A DNA stretch of 6,842 nt from Chlorobiota bacterium. Its GTDB lineage: Bacteria; Bacteroidota; Bacteroidia; Flavobacteriales; Flavobacteriaceae. The notes beneath the pieces are model-generated. The model searched no databases and had not been told where the DNA came from. It saw only the letters and a program-made list of their open reading frames with translations. A program made the translations under genes and the position numbers. Of the stretch, positions 1 through 5,499 are shown in pieces; the stretch's first letter is position 1; each line of letters starts with the position of its first letter. The DNA lies in assembly GCA_013153655.1 (NCBI GenBank), contig JAADEB010000006.1, positions 1-6,842 of the forward strand, given 5' to 3'.

Positions 1-42
1 CCGCGGAATGGCGGCTCCCCTCTGTCCGCCGGCATTCCGCGG
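1..42. repeat. Long GC-rich hairpin (inverted repeat)
   Basis: CCGCGGAAT (1-9) pairs with ATTCCGCGG (34-42), and GGCGG (10-14) pairs with CCGCC (26-30). This gives a 14-bp stem with a 3-nt bulge (31-33) and an 11-nt loop (15-25). No T-run follows on the plus strand, so it is not a standard terminator in that direction; the minus-strand downstream side lies outside the window. A REP-like intergenic hairpin is the likeliest reading, but one truncated occurrence cannot prove it. Confidence 0.55.
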
Positions 43-198
43 CCGGAACTTCGGCAAGGCCTCCGCGCATATCGCTTCGCCCCCTCGCGCAGCCTACCCG
101 CAAGGCCGCCCAATCGCACTTGGCCAACCCTCATTATCTCCCACAACCACTCCGGCAACCGCCATACCGAAAATCTTTCGCTTCAACAAATTATTCAC
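1..198. other. GC-rich non-coding segment at window edge
   Basis: No convincing gene is visible on either strand. Reading frames that stay open here give low-complexity Pro/Arg/Ala-rich translations without recognisable motifs, and some continue into the terminator and the antisense of the neighbouring gene, as expected for chance frames. Composition is striking: 86 of the first 120 bases are G or C, then the sequence falls to an AT-rich stretch before the terminator at 202. An 8-bp direct repeat GCAAGGCC occurs at 54-61 and 100-107, and TTGGCCAA (120-127) is a perfect palindrome. It could be a repeat element or the tail of something lying mostly outside the window. Confidence 0.5.
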
Positions 199-230
199 AA
201 AAAAACCGCCTCCCGGAGGGAGGCGGTTTT
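199..230 (-). terminator. Rho-independent terminator of the T9SS surface-protein gene
   Basis: A perfect 13-bp inverted repeat (202-214 with 218-230) encloses a 3-nt loop. The stem core is CCGCCTCCC/GGGAGGCGG with A/T ends. On the minus strand the stem is followed by seven T (complement of A199-A205). It lies 25 bp past the stop codon of the minus-strand gene. A short T-run also exists on the plus side (227-230), so weak bidirectional action is possible. Confidence 0.9.
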
Positions 231-255
231 ATACATTATTATATTACATATGTCA

Positions 256-2586
256 TTATTCTTTCACCACACGATAAGTTCCTTCCTTGCCGTCGATGCG
301 TACATGCATCAGGTAAATACCCGCAGGCAGGGATGAAATATCCAGGTTCATGTGGTCCGCATGGCCTTCGCGTTTCATCAGGATCTGACCGGTAAGGTTG
401 GTCAAATAAACCCGCTCGATGTTACGCTCGGCGCTCAATACCAATTGTCCGTTGGTCGGGTTCGGATAGAAGGCAAAGCCCATGGCTTGCAATTCTTCCA
501 CCGACACGGACGGATCATAAGCACATACTCCGATTTCACCGAATGAGTTATTACCGTATTCCCATACACGAATATAAATGGTATCACCCGGTGTTTGACC
601 TGTCAATTCGATTTTGGAAAACAGGCTGGCACCACCGTCATCATCACAACTAATAATGCTAAGGTTACCGCAATCACCCGAATAAGCGGCAATACCGGTA
701 TCCCTTACACTGCCCGAATTGCCGGCAGTACTTTCAATGGTAATGTTCCCGGTTGAAGGAACCACGGCTTTAAACCAAAGATCGCCTCCTTGGTAATTGG
801 CACAACCGGGCGAGCCGATGCCCGAATCCGTTGCATAAGTATTATCCGCATATACGGGATGGCAGTTGCCGTCACCGTGAGCCACTTCCACTTCAAGTGC
901 GCCACTACAATTGTCGTTTGCGGGCACTTGAACAACTATTTCATAGGCACAAATATTGAACGGTCCGAATCGATCGTTTCCGTATTCCCATACACGAACA
1001 TAGAGCGTATCTCCCGGAGTTTGACTTAATAATCTTATCGAAGAAAATGTACTTGCACCACCGTCATCGTCACAATCGATTAAGGTGAGGTTGCCGCAAT
1101 CTCCCGAATAAACGGCCAATCCGGTGTCTCGCAGATCACTGCCTGCCACTTCGGAAGTTTCAACAACTAAAGAACCGGAAGCGGGTACCACCAATTTATA
1201 CCATAAATCGCCACCGCTATAATTGGCACATCCCGGACTACTTACACCGGAATCCGTAGCATACGTGTTGTCTCCTTGTACAGGGTTACAGGAACTTCCT
1301 ACGGTCAACAACTCGGCACCGTCACAATTATCATTTGCAGGCGGAGGAGGCAATTCTTCCAGGGCAATGGTAAATACGCCTTTGTTGTAGTCGTCGTGCC
1401 ATACTTGCAACACATAGCTTTGGCCGGGTGTAAGTCCCGTAACCACTTTGCGGTTGCTTTGACCGAAACATGCGATTTCGTTACCGCCGCAAGTGTCGTA
1501 AACGGCGGCTTCGATACGGCGTCCTTGTGTGCTGTCGGTCAAGATAACCACGCTTCCGCCCGAAGGTGCCGTAAAGGTGTAGAACAAGTCCAAGTTGGTG
1601 CCGTAGCTGTCACAGCTGGTTTGTGACATACTGCTGGCCGTGGCATCCCAGGTGTCTCCTACGATTTCATGTCCGGCCGAACCGCCCAAAGCGGGATAAA
1701 CCGTCAGGTCAATGGCACCGCCGCAAGTGTCGTTGGCCGGCGGAGGACCCGACGTACGGCCCGCTTCCGGACCCGACCAGGAACTGTAATTGTAAGGACT
1801 ACATGCCGTACGTACATAAATATCATACCAAGTGGCCGGCGAAAGCCCCGTAATAGTATAGGAAGTTCCCGTTACCGTTACGGCCGTTGCAGAATCGGGA
1901 TCAAAGCCTACGGGACCCCAAACAATTTCGTATGTATCTTGATCCGTTACGGCATCCCAGGAAACAACCAATGTCGAATCCGTGTAGGACACCACATCAA
2001 TGTCCGTCGTAGGATTGCAGTAAGGAATATTCGAAACCTGAATATCATCCACATAAAAATCATGGGCAAAATCCCCAACATATTTGAAGGCGATATAAAC
2101 GGTTTGGTTCTCGTAGGAGCTTAGGTCAAACATGGCCTTGTTCCACGTATTCCATGTGTCGGGATAATCATTGGGATCGAATTCCGCCAACTCGGTAAAA
2201 TCATCGGGATTATTGATAGGGTCGTTGGATCCCGTGGAAATATAAACACCGCTGTAATTGTAAGCATATGACCATTTCTCACGCCAATAGAATATCAATT
2301 CCTGATTGGCCGGAACATTGATGGCCGGCGAAACAATCCATGACGTGGATTCCTGACTAATGTCCACCCCTTTGTGTGCCAAGAAATTATATGGACTCCT
2401 GGCAATACCCGTGTCGGTAACCACCGTAAAACCAGGGTCATCCGTTTGGGTGGTGTACGATGTCCAGCCCGTAGGAACGCTGCCGTTGGTATACGAATCG
2501 AAATTTTCCGTAACCGTCTGAGCTTGCATTCCAACTAATGCGGACAACAATACTGCGATCGAAAGAATAATTTTTCTCATGTTCAT
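256..2586 (-). CDS. T9SS-exported multidomain surface protein (adhesin-like)
   Basis: 776 aa. Seen in order: signal peptide (about 1-22; basic MRK, hydrophobic core, MQA before Q23); a cleaved-adhesin/MAM-like beta domain (about 24-187, starting ENFDSY and ending FYVDDIQVSN); a fibronectin type III domain (about 190-278, with SWDAV, YEIVWGP and WYDIYVRTA); three beta modules, each opening (P)ANDxC (about 282-410, 415-550, 555-691); and a type A sorting domain (about 700-776) with FYPNPTNG, LTNLTGQ, LPAGIYLM and a C-terminal TYRVVKE. By family knowledge, such proteins cross the inner membrane by Sec and the outer membrane by T9SS, then are anchored or released at the surface. No protease, glycosidase or other catalytic motif is visible, so adhesion or matrix function is inferred. 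It is monocistronic, with its own promoter and terminator. Met1 and Met3 are alternative starts; promoter spacing favours Met3 (2580). Confidence is high for T9SS cargo, low for exact role. Confidence 0.92.
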   Translation of the reverse strand: MNMRKIILSIAVLLSALVGMQAQTVTENFDSYTNGSVPTGWTSYTTQTDDPGFTVVTDTGIARSPYNFLAHKGVDISQESTSWIVSPAINVPANQELIFYWREKWSYAYNYSGVYISTGSNDPINNPDDFTELAEFDPNDYPDTWNTWNKAMFDLSSYENQTVYIAFKYVGDFAHDFYVDDIQVSNIPYCNPTTDIDVVSYTDSTLVVSWDAVTDQDTYEIVWGPVGFDPDSATAVTVTGTSYTITGLSPATWYDIYVRTACSPYNYSSWSGPEAGRTSGPPPANDTCGGAIDLTVYPALGGSAGHEIVGDTWDATASSMSQTSCDSYGTNLDLFYTFTAPSGGSVVILTDSTQGRRIEAAVYDTCGGNEIACFGQSNRKVVTGLTPGQSYVLQVWHDDYNKGVFTIALEELPPPPANDNCDGAELLTVGSSCNPVQGDNTYATDSGVSSPGCANYSGGDLWYKLVVPASGSLVVETSEVAGSDLRDTGLAVYSGDCGNLTLIDCDDDGGASTFSSIRLLSQTPGDTLYVRVWEYGNDRFGPFNICAYEIVVQVPANDNCSGALEVEVAHGDGNCHPVYADNTYATDSGIGSPGCANYQGGDLWFKAVVPSTGNITIESTAGNSGSVRDTGIAAYSGDCGNLSIISCDDDGGASLFSKIELTGQTPGDTIYIRVWEYGNNSFGEIGVCAYDPSVSVEELQAMGFAFYPNPTNGQLVLSAERNIERVYLTNLTGQILMKREGHADHMNLDISSLPAGIYLMHVRIDGKEGTYRVVKE
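514..924 (-). repeat. Intragenic beta module, copy B (residues 555-691)
   Basis: Second of the two closely related modules, directly before the sorting domain. Cysteines 560, 575, 595, 639, 647 and 688 align with copy A. The only spacing difference is 15 instead of 12 between the first two. The pattern indicates tandem duplication within the gene and probable disulfide stabilisation outside the cytoplasm. Confidence 0.85.
937..1344 (-). repeat. Intragenic beta module, copy A (residues 415-550)
   Basis: First of two strongly similar consecutive modules in the T9SS protein. It shares with the next one the segments DNTYATDSG, SPGCANY, GGDLW, RDTG, YSGDCGNL, CDDDGGAS, QTPGDT and RVWEYGN. Six cysteines (421, 433, 453, 497, 505, 546) match those of copy B; the last five have identical spacings (20, 44, 8, 41). 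The CDDDGGAS segment could bind a divalent cation, which is inference. The earlier module (282-410) is a more distant relative with four of the cysteines. Confidence 0.85.
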
Positions 2587-2603
2587 GACATTTATATTAA
2601 CAA

Positions 2604-2634
2604 CAAATATACAAATTATTTAAAACATGTAAAG
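2604..2634 (-). promoter_or_regulatory. Promoter of the T9SS surface-protein gene
   Basis: On the minus strand TATATTTG (complement of 2604-2611) matches the Bacteroidota -7 consensus TAnnTTTG exactly. The element 19 nt upstream is CTTT (complement of 2631-2634), a weak match to TTTG. From the -7 box to Met3 is 23 nt, nearly the same as at two other promoters in this window (22 and 23 nt); to Met1 it is 17 nt. There is no Shine-Dalgarno sequence; the leader is AT-rich, as is usual in this phylum. Confidence 0.6.
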
Positions 2635-2668
2635 TTTTTTTATCCGTTCTTTTCCATATTCATTTTAC

Positions 2669-2699
2669 TTTGTACATGGTTTTTTTTTGACTACCTTTG
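2669..2699 (+). promoter_or_regulatory. Promoter of the APC-family permease gene
   Basis: TTTG (2669-2672), then exactly 19 nt, then TACCTTTG (2692-2699) is a full match to the Bacteroidota housekeeping promoter. The start codon follows after 22 nt. The spacer contains a run of nine T (2680-2688). The promoter is divergent from that of the surface-protein gene, and the two share a 135-bp intergenic region. Confidence 0.8.
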
Positions 2700-2721
2700 A
2701 GTTTGTAATAAATACCGTAAC

Positions 2722-4056
2722 ATGAAATACATCAGCTCCCGTGGCAAAAGCTTGGGATTGACGGAACTCATCGCCATCGCCGTAGGCGGTATGGTGGGAG
2801 GAGGTATATTTAGCATCTTAGGTATTTCCGCCGAAATGATCGGATTCGTAACGCCCGTGGCTATTTTTTTGGGAGGTATTTTGGCCCTCATGGCCGCCTA
2901 TTCCTACGTCAAACTCGGTGTGTACTACAAGGACGAAGGCGCTTCCTATGCCTTTGTCAAACGCACCTTTCCCGGTAGCCACAAAGCCGCCGCCGTTTTG
3001 GGTTGGCTCGTGATTTTCGGGTATATCAGCACCCTTTCCCTCTATTCCTACACCTTCGCTTCCTATGCCAACAGCCAATTTTCCATCGCCGACAACGAAT
3101 GGATGCGCAAATTGACGGCTTGGAGCATCTTACTCGTCTTTTACCTTATAAATATTTGGAGCGTCAAGGGAATGGGTAAAATCGAAGACCTCATGGTCTA
3201 TACCAAATTGTTGATCCTTTTGATTATCTCCGTATTATTCATCACCCACGGCCGCGAAAGTTTCGGTTCCTTCATGGAAAAATTCTTTCACGACGTGGAG
3301 CAAACCCGTTTATTGGCCATCCTCATCGTGGCTTCCATCACCTTTGTGTCCTATGAAGGTTTTCAGTTGGTCATCAACGCCGTCAACGAAATGACCGATC
3401 CCGATCGCAATATTCCGCGCGCCATCTACGGCGCCATCGTGTTGGTCATTACCATTTATTTGGTATTGGCTTTCGGAGCCCTGTTTGCCATTCCTTTGGA
3501 GGATCTGATTCGCGGCAAGGAATATGCCCTGGCTTCCGGTGCCTCGCAGGTGATCGGAAAAGCCGGCGAACTCATGGTGATTTTCGGTGCTCTTTTGGCC
3601 ACTTCCAGTGCCATTAGCGGTACGGTATTCGGCTCTTCGCGACAAATGGCCGCCATCGCCGAGGACGGCTATTTTCCCAAAGCCTTGGCCAAACGCAACC
3701 GCAAAAACATACCCTACACGGCACTCACGGTTATGGTGTTGCTGGCCGCATTGCTTATCCTGATTGGTGGCCTGCGTCTGATTCTGGAATTCGGAAGCAT
3801 TACCTTCATCCTGGTATCGCTGATTATCGCCTATACCAATTACGTGATTCGCGACAAAACCGGTTCCGGCACCTTTGCCACCTTAGCTTCCATAATAGGC
3901 CTTACCGGCGGCGTGATTCTGATTCTCTATTACGAACTCAAACACAAACCCGAACAAATGGCCTTCATCGCGGCTATTTACGTGATTTTGGGAACCGGCG
4001 CCTACCTCTACGCCCGAAGGCGCGAACGACTGGACGAACAAAAAAATTCCGATTAA
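2722..4056 (+). CDS. APC-superfamily amino-acid permease
   Basis: 444 aa, a normal length for the family. Hydrophobicity gives twelve membrane segments, roughly 12-36, 42-63, 89-115, 131-150, 158-175, 196-220, 234-257, 281-305, 332-350, 352-373, 385-404 and 410-431. TM1 holds the glycine-rich GGMVGGGIF (22-30), the broken-helix substrate site of the APC fold. EGASYAFVKRTFPG (72-85) is the conserved loop after TM2, and SYEGFQLVINAVNEM (210-224) with DRNIPRAI (228-235) is the TM6/TM7 region. By family, it imports or exchanges an amino acid or related amine across the inner membrane by proton coupling or antiport. The substrate cannot be read from the sequence and no metabolic gene adjoins it. 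The tail is basic then polar (ARRRERLDEQKNSD). It has its own promoter; no clear terminator follows, though the downstream hairpin elements might stop transcription. Confidence 0.9.
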   Translation: MKYISSRGKSLGLTELIAIAVGGMVGGGIFSILGISAEMIGFVTPVAIFLGGILALMAAYSYVKLGVYYKDEGASYAFVKRTFPGSHKAAAVLGWLVIFGYISTLSLYSYTFASYANSQFSIADNEWMRKLTAWSILLVFYLINIWSVKGMGKIEDLMVYTKLLILLIISVLFITHGRESFGSFMEKFFHDVEQTRLLAILIVASITFVSYEGFQLVINAVNEMTDPDRNIPRAIYGAIVLVITIYLVLAFGALFAIPLEDLIRGKEYALASGASQVIGKAGELMVIFGALLATSSAISGTVFGSSRQMAAIAEDGYFPKALAKRNRKNIPYTALTVMVLLAALLILIGGLRLILEFGSITFILVSLIIAYTNYVIRDKTGSGTFATLASIIGLTGGVILILYYELKHKPEQMAFIAAIYVILGTGAYLYARRRERLDEQKNSD

Positions 4057-4076
4057 TTTTGCATAAATAAAATTCT

Positions 4077-4108
4077 GTTGAATAGTTGAATTGTTGAAAA
4101 GTTGAATA
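4077..4108. repeat. Tandem octamer array, 4 units (GTTGAATA type)
   Basis: Four contiguous 8-bp units: GTTGAATA, GTTGAATT, GTTGAAAA, GTTGAATA. It lies 20 bp after the permease stop codon. Confidence 0.85.
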
Positions 4109-4113
4109 GGTTT

Positions 4114-4146
4114 GTTAAATCGTTAAATCGTGCAATCGTTAAATCG
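4114..4146. repeat. Tandem octamer array, 4 units (GTTAAATC type); left arm of distant inverted repeat
   Basis: Units GTTAAATC, GTTAAATC, GTGCAATC, GTTAAATC, then G. The 33 bp match the reverse complement of 4776-4808 at 30 positions, so the two arrays form an inverted pair around 629 bp of repeat-rich DNA. Confidence 0.85.
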
Positions 4147-4180
4147 TTTTTGGGATGAGTGATTAATGACGGATGCCGGA

Positions 4181-4274
4181 TGTCATCCCGAGGGAAGCGA
4201 ACGGAGGGAGCGACGAGGGATCTCAATCTTGTAATTATTATGGATGAGATTCCTCACATACGTTCGGAATGACA
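4181..4274. repeat. Hairpin repeat element, copy 1
   Basis: The outer arms TGTCATCCCGA (4181-4191) and TCGGAATGACA (4264-4274) pair with one wobble. The inner arms GAGGGATCTCA (4215-4225) and TGAGATTCCTC (4245-4255) also pair with one wobble, leaving a 19-nt AT-rich loop. The purine-rich stretch between the left arms contains GGGAAGCGA and GGAGCGACGA. I recognise this as a member of a hairpin family common in intergenic DNA of Bacteroidota, which in translation gives HSERSEES-like peptides. It could act in transcription termination, mRNA stability, or as a REP-like mobile hairpin; the role is inferred. Confidence 0.85.
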
Positions 4275-4287
4275 AAAGGGAAGAGGA

Positions 4288-4315
4288 CGGATGACCGGTG
4301 ACCGGTGACGGATGC
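4288..4315. repeat. Tandem array of CGGTGAC-type heptamers
   Basis: CGGATGAC, CGGTGAC, CGGTGAC, then GGATGC, directly after hairpin copy 1. A related pair, CGGATGC and CGGATGT (4170-4183), leads into the left arm of that hairpin. The same array recurs after hairpin copy 2. Confidence 0.75.
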
Positions 4316-4321
4316 TAAATT

Positions 4322-4352
4322 CGGGAAACGGAGCACGGGAAACGGGAAACGG
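4322..4352. repeat. Tandem heptamer array, 4 units (CGGGAAA type)
   Basis: CGGGAAA, CGGAGCA, CGGGAAA, CGGGAAA, then CGG and a run of eight T (4353-4360). An imperfect octamer-like stretch (AGTGAAAG, AGTGAAGG, ending AGTGAA) follows to 4391. Confidence 0.8.
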
Positions 4353-4403
4353 TTTTTTTTAGTGAAAGAGTGAAGGAGTTTTTGAAGTGAACAACGAACA
4401 ATT

Positions 4404-4431
4404 AAGAACTAAAAACTAAGAACTAAGAATT
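4404..4431. repeat. Tandem heptamer array, 4 units (AAGAACT type)
   Basis: AAGAACT, AAAAACT, AAGAACT, AAGAATT. The same motif returns at 4632-4665 after the second hairpin, so hairpin, CGGTGAC array and AAGAACT array form a module present twice. Confidence 0.8.
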
Positions 4432-4485
4432 TTATGAGTTAATAGCGAAATAATGATTTAATGAATAATGTAATGGAATCCGATA

Positions 4486-4597
4486 TGTCATTTCGAGGGA
4501 AGCGACGCAAGGAGCGACGAGAAATCTCCATTTTATGATTATTATTAATGAGATTTCTCCCGCCTGTGGCGGACACGACACTGCGTTCGGAATGACA
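4486..4597. repeat. Hairpin repeat element, copy 2, with inserted mini-hairpin
   Basis: The outer arms TGTCATTTCGA (4486-4496) and TCGGAATGACA (4587-4597) pair with one wobble. GAGAAATCTC (4519-4528) pairs perfectly with GAGATTTCTC (4550-4559). Unlike copy 1, the right half carries an extra small hairpin CCGCC-TGT-GGCGG (4560-4572). The arms differ from copy 1 at matching positions on both sides of the inner stem (AAA/TTT here), as expected if pairing is maintained. Confidence 0.85.
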
Positions 4598-4611
4598 AAA
4601 AAGGAAAAGGA

Positions 4612-4665
4612 CGGATGACCGGTGACCGGTGAACAACTAACAATAAAAACTAAGAACTAAGAACT
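4612..4665. repeat. Second CGGTGAC array followed by AAGAACT array
   Basis: CGGATGAC, CGGTGAC, CGGTGA (4612-4632) run straight into AACAACT, AACAAT, AAAAACT, AAGAACT, AAGAACT (4632-4665). The order repeats that after hairpin copy 1, but without the CGGGAAA and AGTGAA arrays found between them there. Confidence 0.8.
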
Positions 4666-4740
4666 AATAATAACATTTAAATAAATGAACGAGTTAACAA
4701 TGAAAGAGCAAAGACCCAAATATCAATGCCTATGGATAAA

Positions 4741-4768
4741 TGAGATTCCTCAGACGTTCGAAATGACA
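4741..4768. repeat. Hairpin repeat element, copy 3 (right half only)
   Basis: TGAGATTCCTC (4741-4751), then ACGTTCGAAATGACA to 4768, corresponds to the right arm of copy 1. No matching left arm lies upstream, so this copy cannot form the hairpin and appears to be a remnant. Confidence 0.8.
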
Positions 4769-4775
4769 AAAAAAC

Positions 4776-4808
4776 CGATTTAACGATTGCACGGTTGTAC
4801 GATTTAAC
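4776..4808. repeat. Tandem octamer array, 4 units (GATTTAAC type); right arm of distant inverted repeat
   Basis: C, then GATTTAAC, GATTGCAC, GGTTGTAC, GATTTAAC. This is the inverted counterpart of 4114-4146, with the GTGCAATC-type variant unit at the corresponding place. Confidence 0.85.
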
Positions 4809-4809
4809 A

Positions 4810-4837
4810 AAATCCCAAATCCTAAATCCCAAATCCC
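4810..4837. repeat. Tandem heptamer array, 4 units (AAATCCC type)
   Basis: AAATCCC, AAATCCT, AAATCCC, AAATCCC. It begins 2 bp after the octamer array and ends 59 bp before the adenosyltransferase start codon. Confidence 0.85.
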
Positions 4838-4896
4838 GTTTCCTGCCCGACAAAAAGGTACACAAAAAACCCTAATTTCAAACCAAGCATAAAATC

Positions 4897-5469
4897 ATGA
4901 AAATCTACACCAAAACAGGCGACAAAGGCACCACCCAACTCATCGGCGGCACGCGCGTGCCCAAGCATCACCTGCGCATCGAGGCCTACGGCACCTTGGA
5001 CGAACTCATGTCGTTCCTGGGACTCTTGCGCGATCATCTGCAAGACGATGCCTTGAAAAAAGAAATCGTCCGTATCCAGAACGACCTCTTTACGCTGGGA
5101 ACCTTCATTGCCATCGATCCGGAAAAAGCCGTACTCAAAAATGGTAAGCCCCGCGTGGACATTCCCGATATCACCGCCGCCCACATTGCCTACCTGGAAC
5201 AAGCCATCGATCGCATGAACGAGCAATTGCCGCCCATGACCGCCTTTATACTGCCCGGCGGACACCCGGCCGTGTCGGTTTGTCATATCGCCCGCACCGT
5301 CTGCCGCCGTGCCGAACGCCGCATGACCGCCCTCTATGAAGTTAGCCCCTTCGACGACAAATATTTAAAATATGTAAACCGCCTGTCCGACTATCTGTTC
5401 GTTTTGGCACGTAAATTGATGCGCGATTTCGGGACGGAAGAAATTCCGTGGGACCCGAAAAACAAATGA
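4897..5469 (+). CDS. PduO-type cob(I)alamin (corrinoid) adenosyltransferase
   Basis: 190 aa, full length for the family. The enzyme transfers the 5'-deoxyadenosyl group of ATP to cob(I)alamin to make adenosylcobalamin in the cytoplasm; the usual consumers are B12-dependent enzymes such as methylmalonyl-CoA mutase. Diagnostic motifs: N-terminal ATP-binding YTKTGDKGTT (4-13), RIEAYGTLDEL (27-37), FILPGG (117-122), the arginine-rich helix ARTVCRRAERR (132-142) and NRLSDYLFVLARK (161-173). Met38 follows DEL where family members I recall usually have Asn or Ser. There is no Shine-Dalgarno; the A-rich leader contains AAACCAAGCA (4880-4889), repeated before the next gene. The next gene starts 53 bp downstream with its own promoter, so an operon is not required. 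The repeat region lies directly upstream. No other B12 gene is in view. No gene symbol is given because PduO, MMAB and CobO naming varies. Confidence 0.95.
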   Translation: MKIYTKTGDKGTTQLIGGTRVPKHHLRIEAYGTLDELMSFLGLLRDHLQDDALKKEIVRIQNDLFTLGTFIAIDPEKAVLKNGKPRVDIPDITAAHIAYLEQAIDRMNEQLPPMTAFILPGGHPAVSVCHIARTVCRRAERRMTALYEVSPFDDKYLKYVNRLSDYLFVLARKLMRDFGTEEIPWDPKNK

Positions 5470-5499
5470 TTTGTAATTTGAAAAAAAATCATAAATTTG
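5470..5499 (+). promoter_or_regulatory. Promoter of the DUF2795-like gene
   Basis: TTTG (5470-5473) begins one base after the adenosyltransferase stop codon and is followed, after 18 nt, by TAAATTTG (5492-5499), a full match to TAnnTTTG. The spacer has a run of eight A (5481-5488). The ATG comes 23 nt after the -7 box, matching the geometry at the permease promoter. Confidence 0.75.

Larger units (their letters stand above)
4057..4896. other. Repeat-filled intergenic region (about 840 bp)
   Basis: No protein-coding gene is supported here. The region holds hairpin elements (4181-4274, 4486-4597, half copy 4741-4768) and short tandem arrays of 7- or 8-bp units, listed separately. A roughly 48-bp direct repeat (4261-4308 and 4584-4632) joins each full hairpin's right arm to a following heptamer array. 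Apparent ORFs here are translations of the repeats. No clear promoter match for the downstream adenosyltransferase gene was found; TAATTTCA (4873-4880) is only a weak -7 candidate. Confidence 0.85.

Noticed and set aside
8..395. Two overlapping plus-strand ORFs at the left edge
   Set aside because: Low-complexity Pro/Arg-rich translations that pass through the terminator hairpin and into antisense of the T9SS gene; no family features.
4439..4636. 65-aa minus-strand ORF with CHSERS and RSLRRFPRND segments
   Set aside because: It is a translation of hairpin copy 2 and its flanking array. Such HSERSEES-like peptides are a known artefact of this repeat family. There is no promoter or start context.
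4685..4783. 32-codon plus-strand ORF beginning MNELTMKEQ
   Set aside because: It runs across the half hairpin and ends in the octamer array. The codon pattern follows the repeats, with no promoter.
4114..4808. Insertion sequence
   Set aside because: No transposase gene or fragment lies between the inverted arrays, and no target-site duplication could be recognised. At most a non-autonomous element.
4677..4865. 62-aa minus-strand ORF containing SFRTSEESHLS
   Set aside because: It reads through the half hairpin copy 3 and the octamer and heptamer arrays, so it is repeat-derived and not a gene.
4057..4896. Possible CRISPR array
   Set aside because: Units are 7-8 bp and contiguous, with no 20-40 bp spacers and no cas genes nearby.
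4057..4896. Cobalamin riboswitch upstream of the adenosyltransferase
   Set aside because: I could not find a B12-box-like conserved core in the leader; the upstream DNA is made of repeats.
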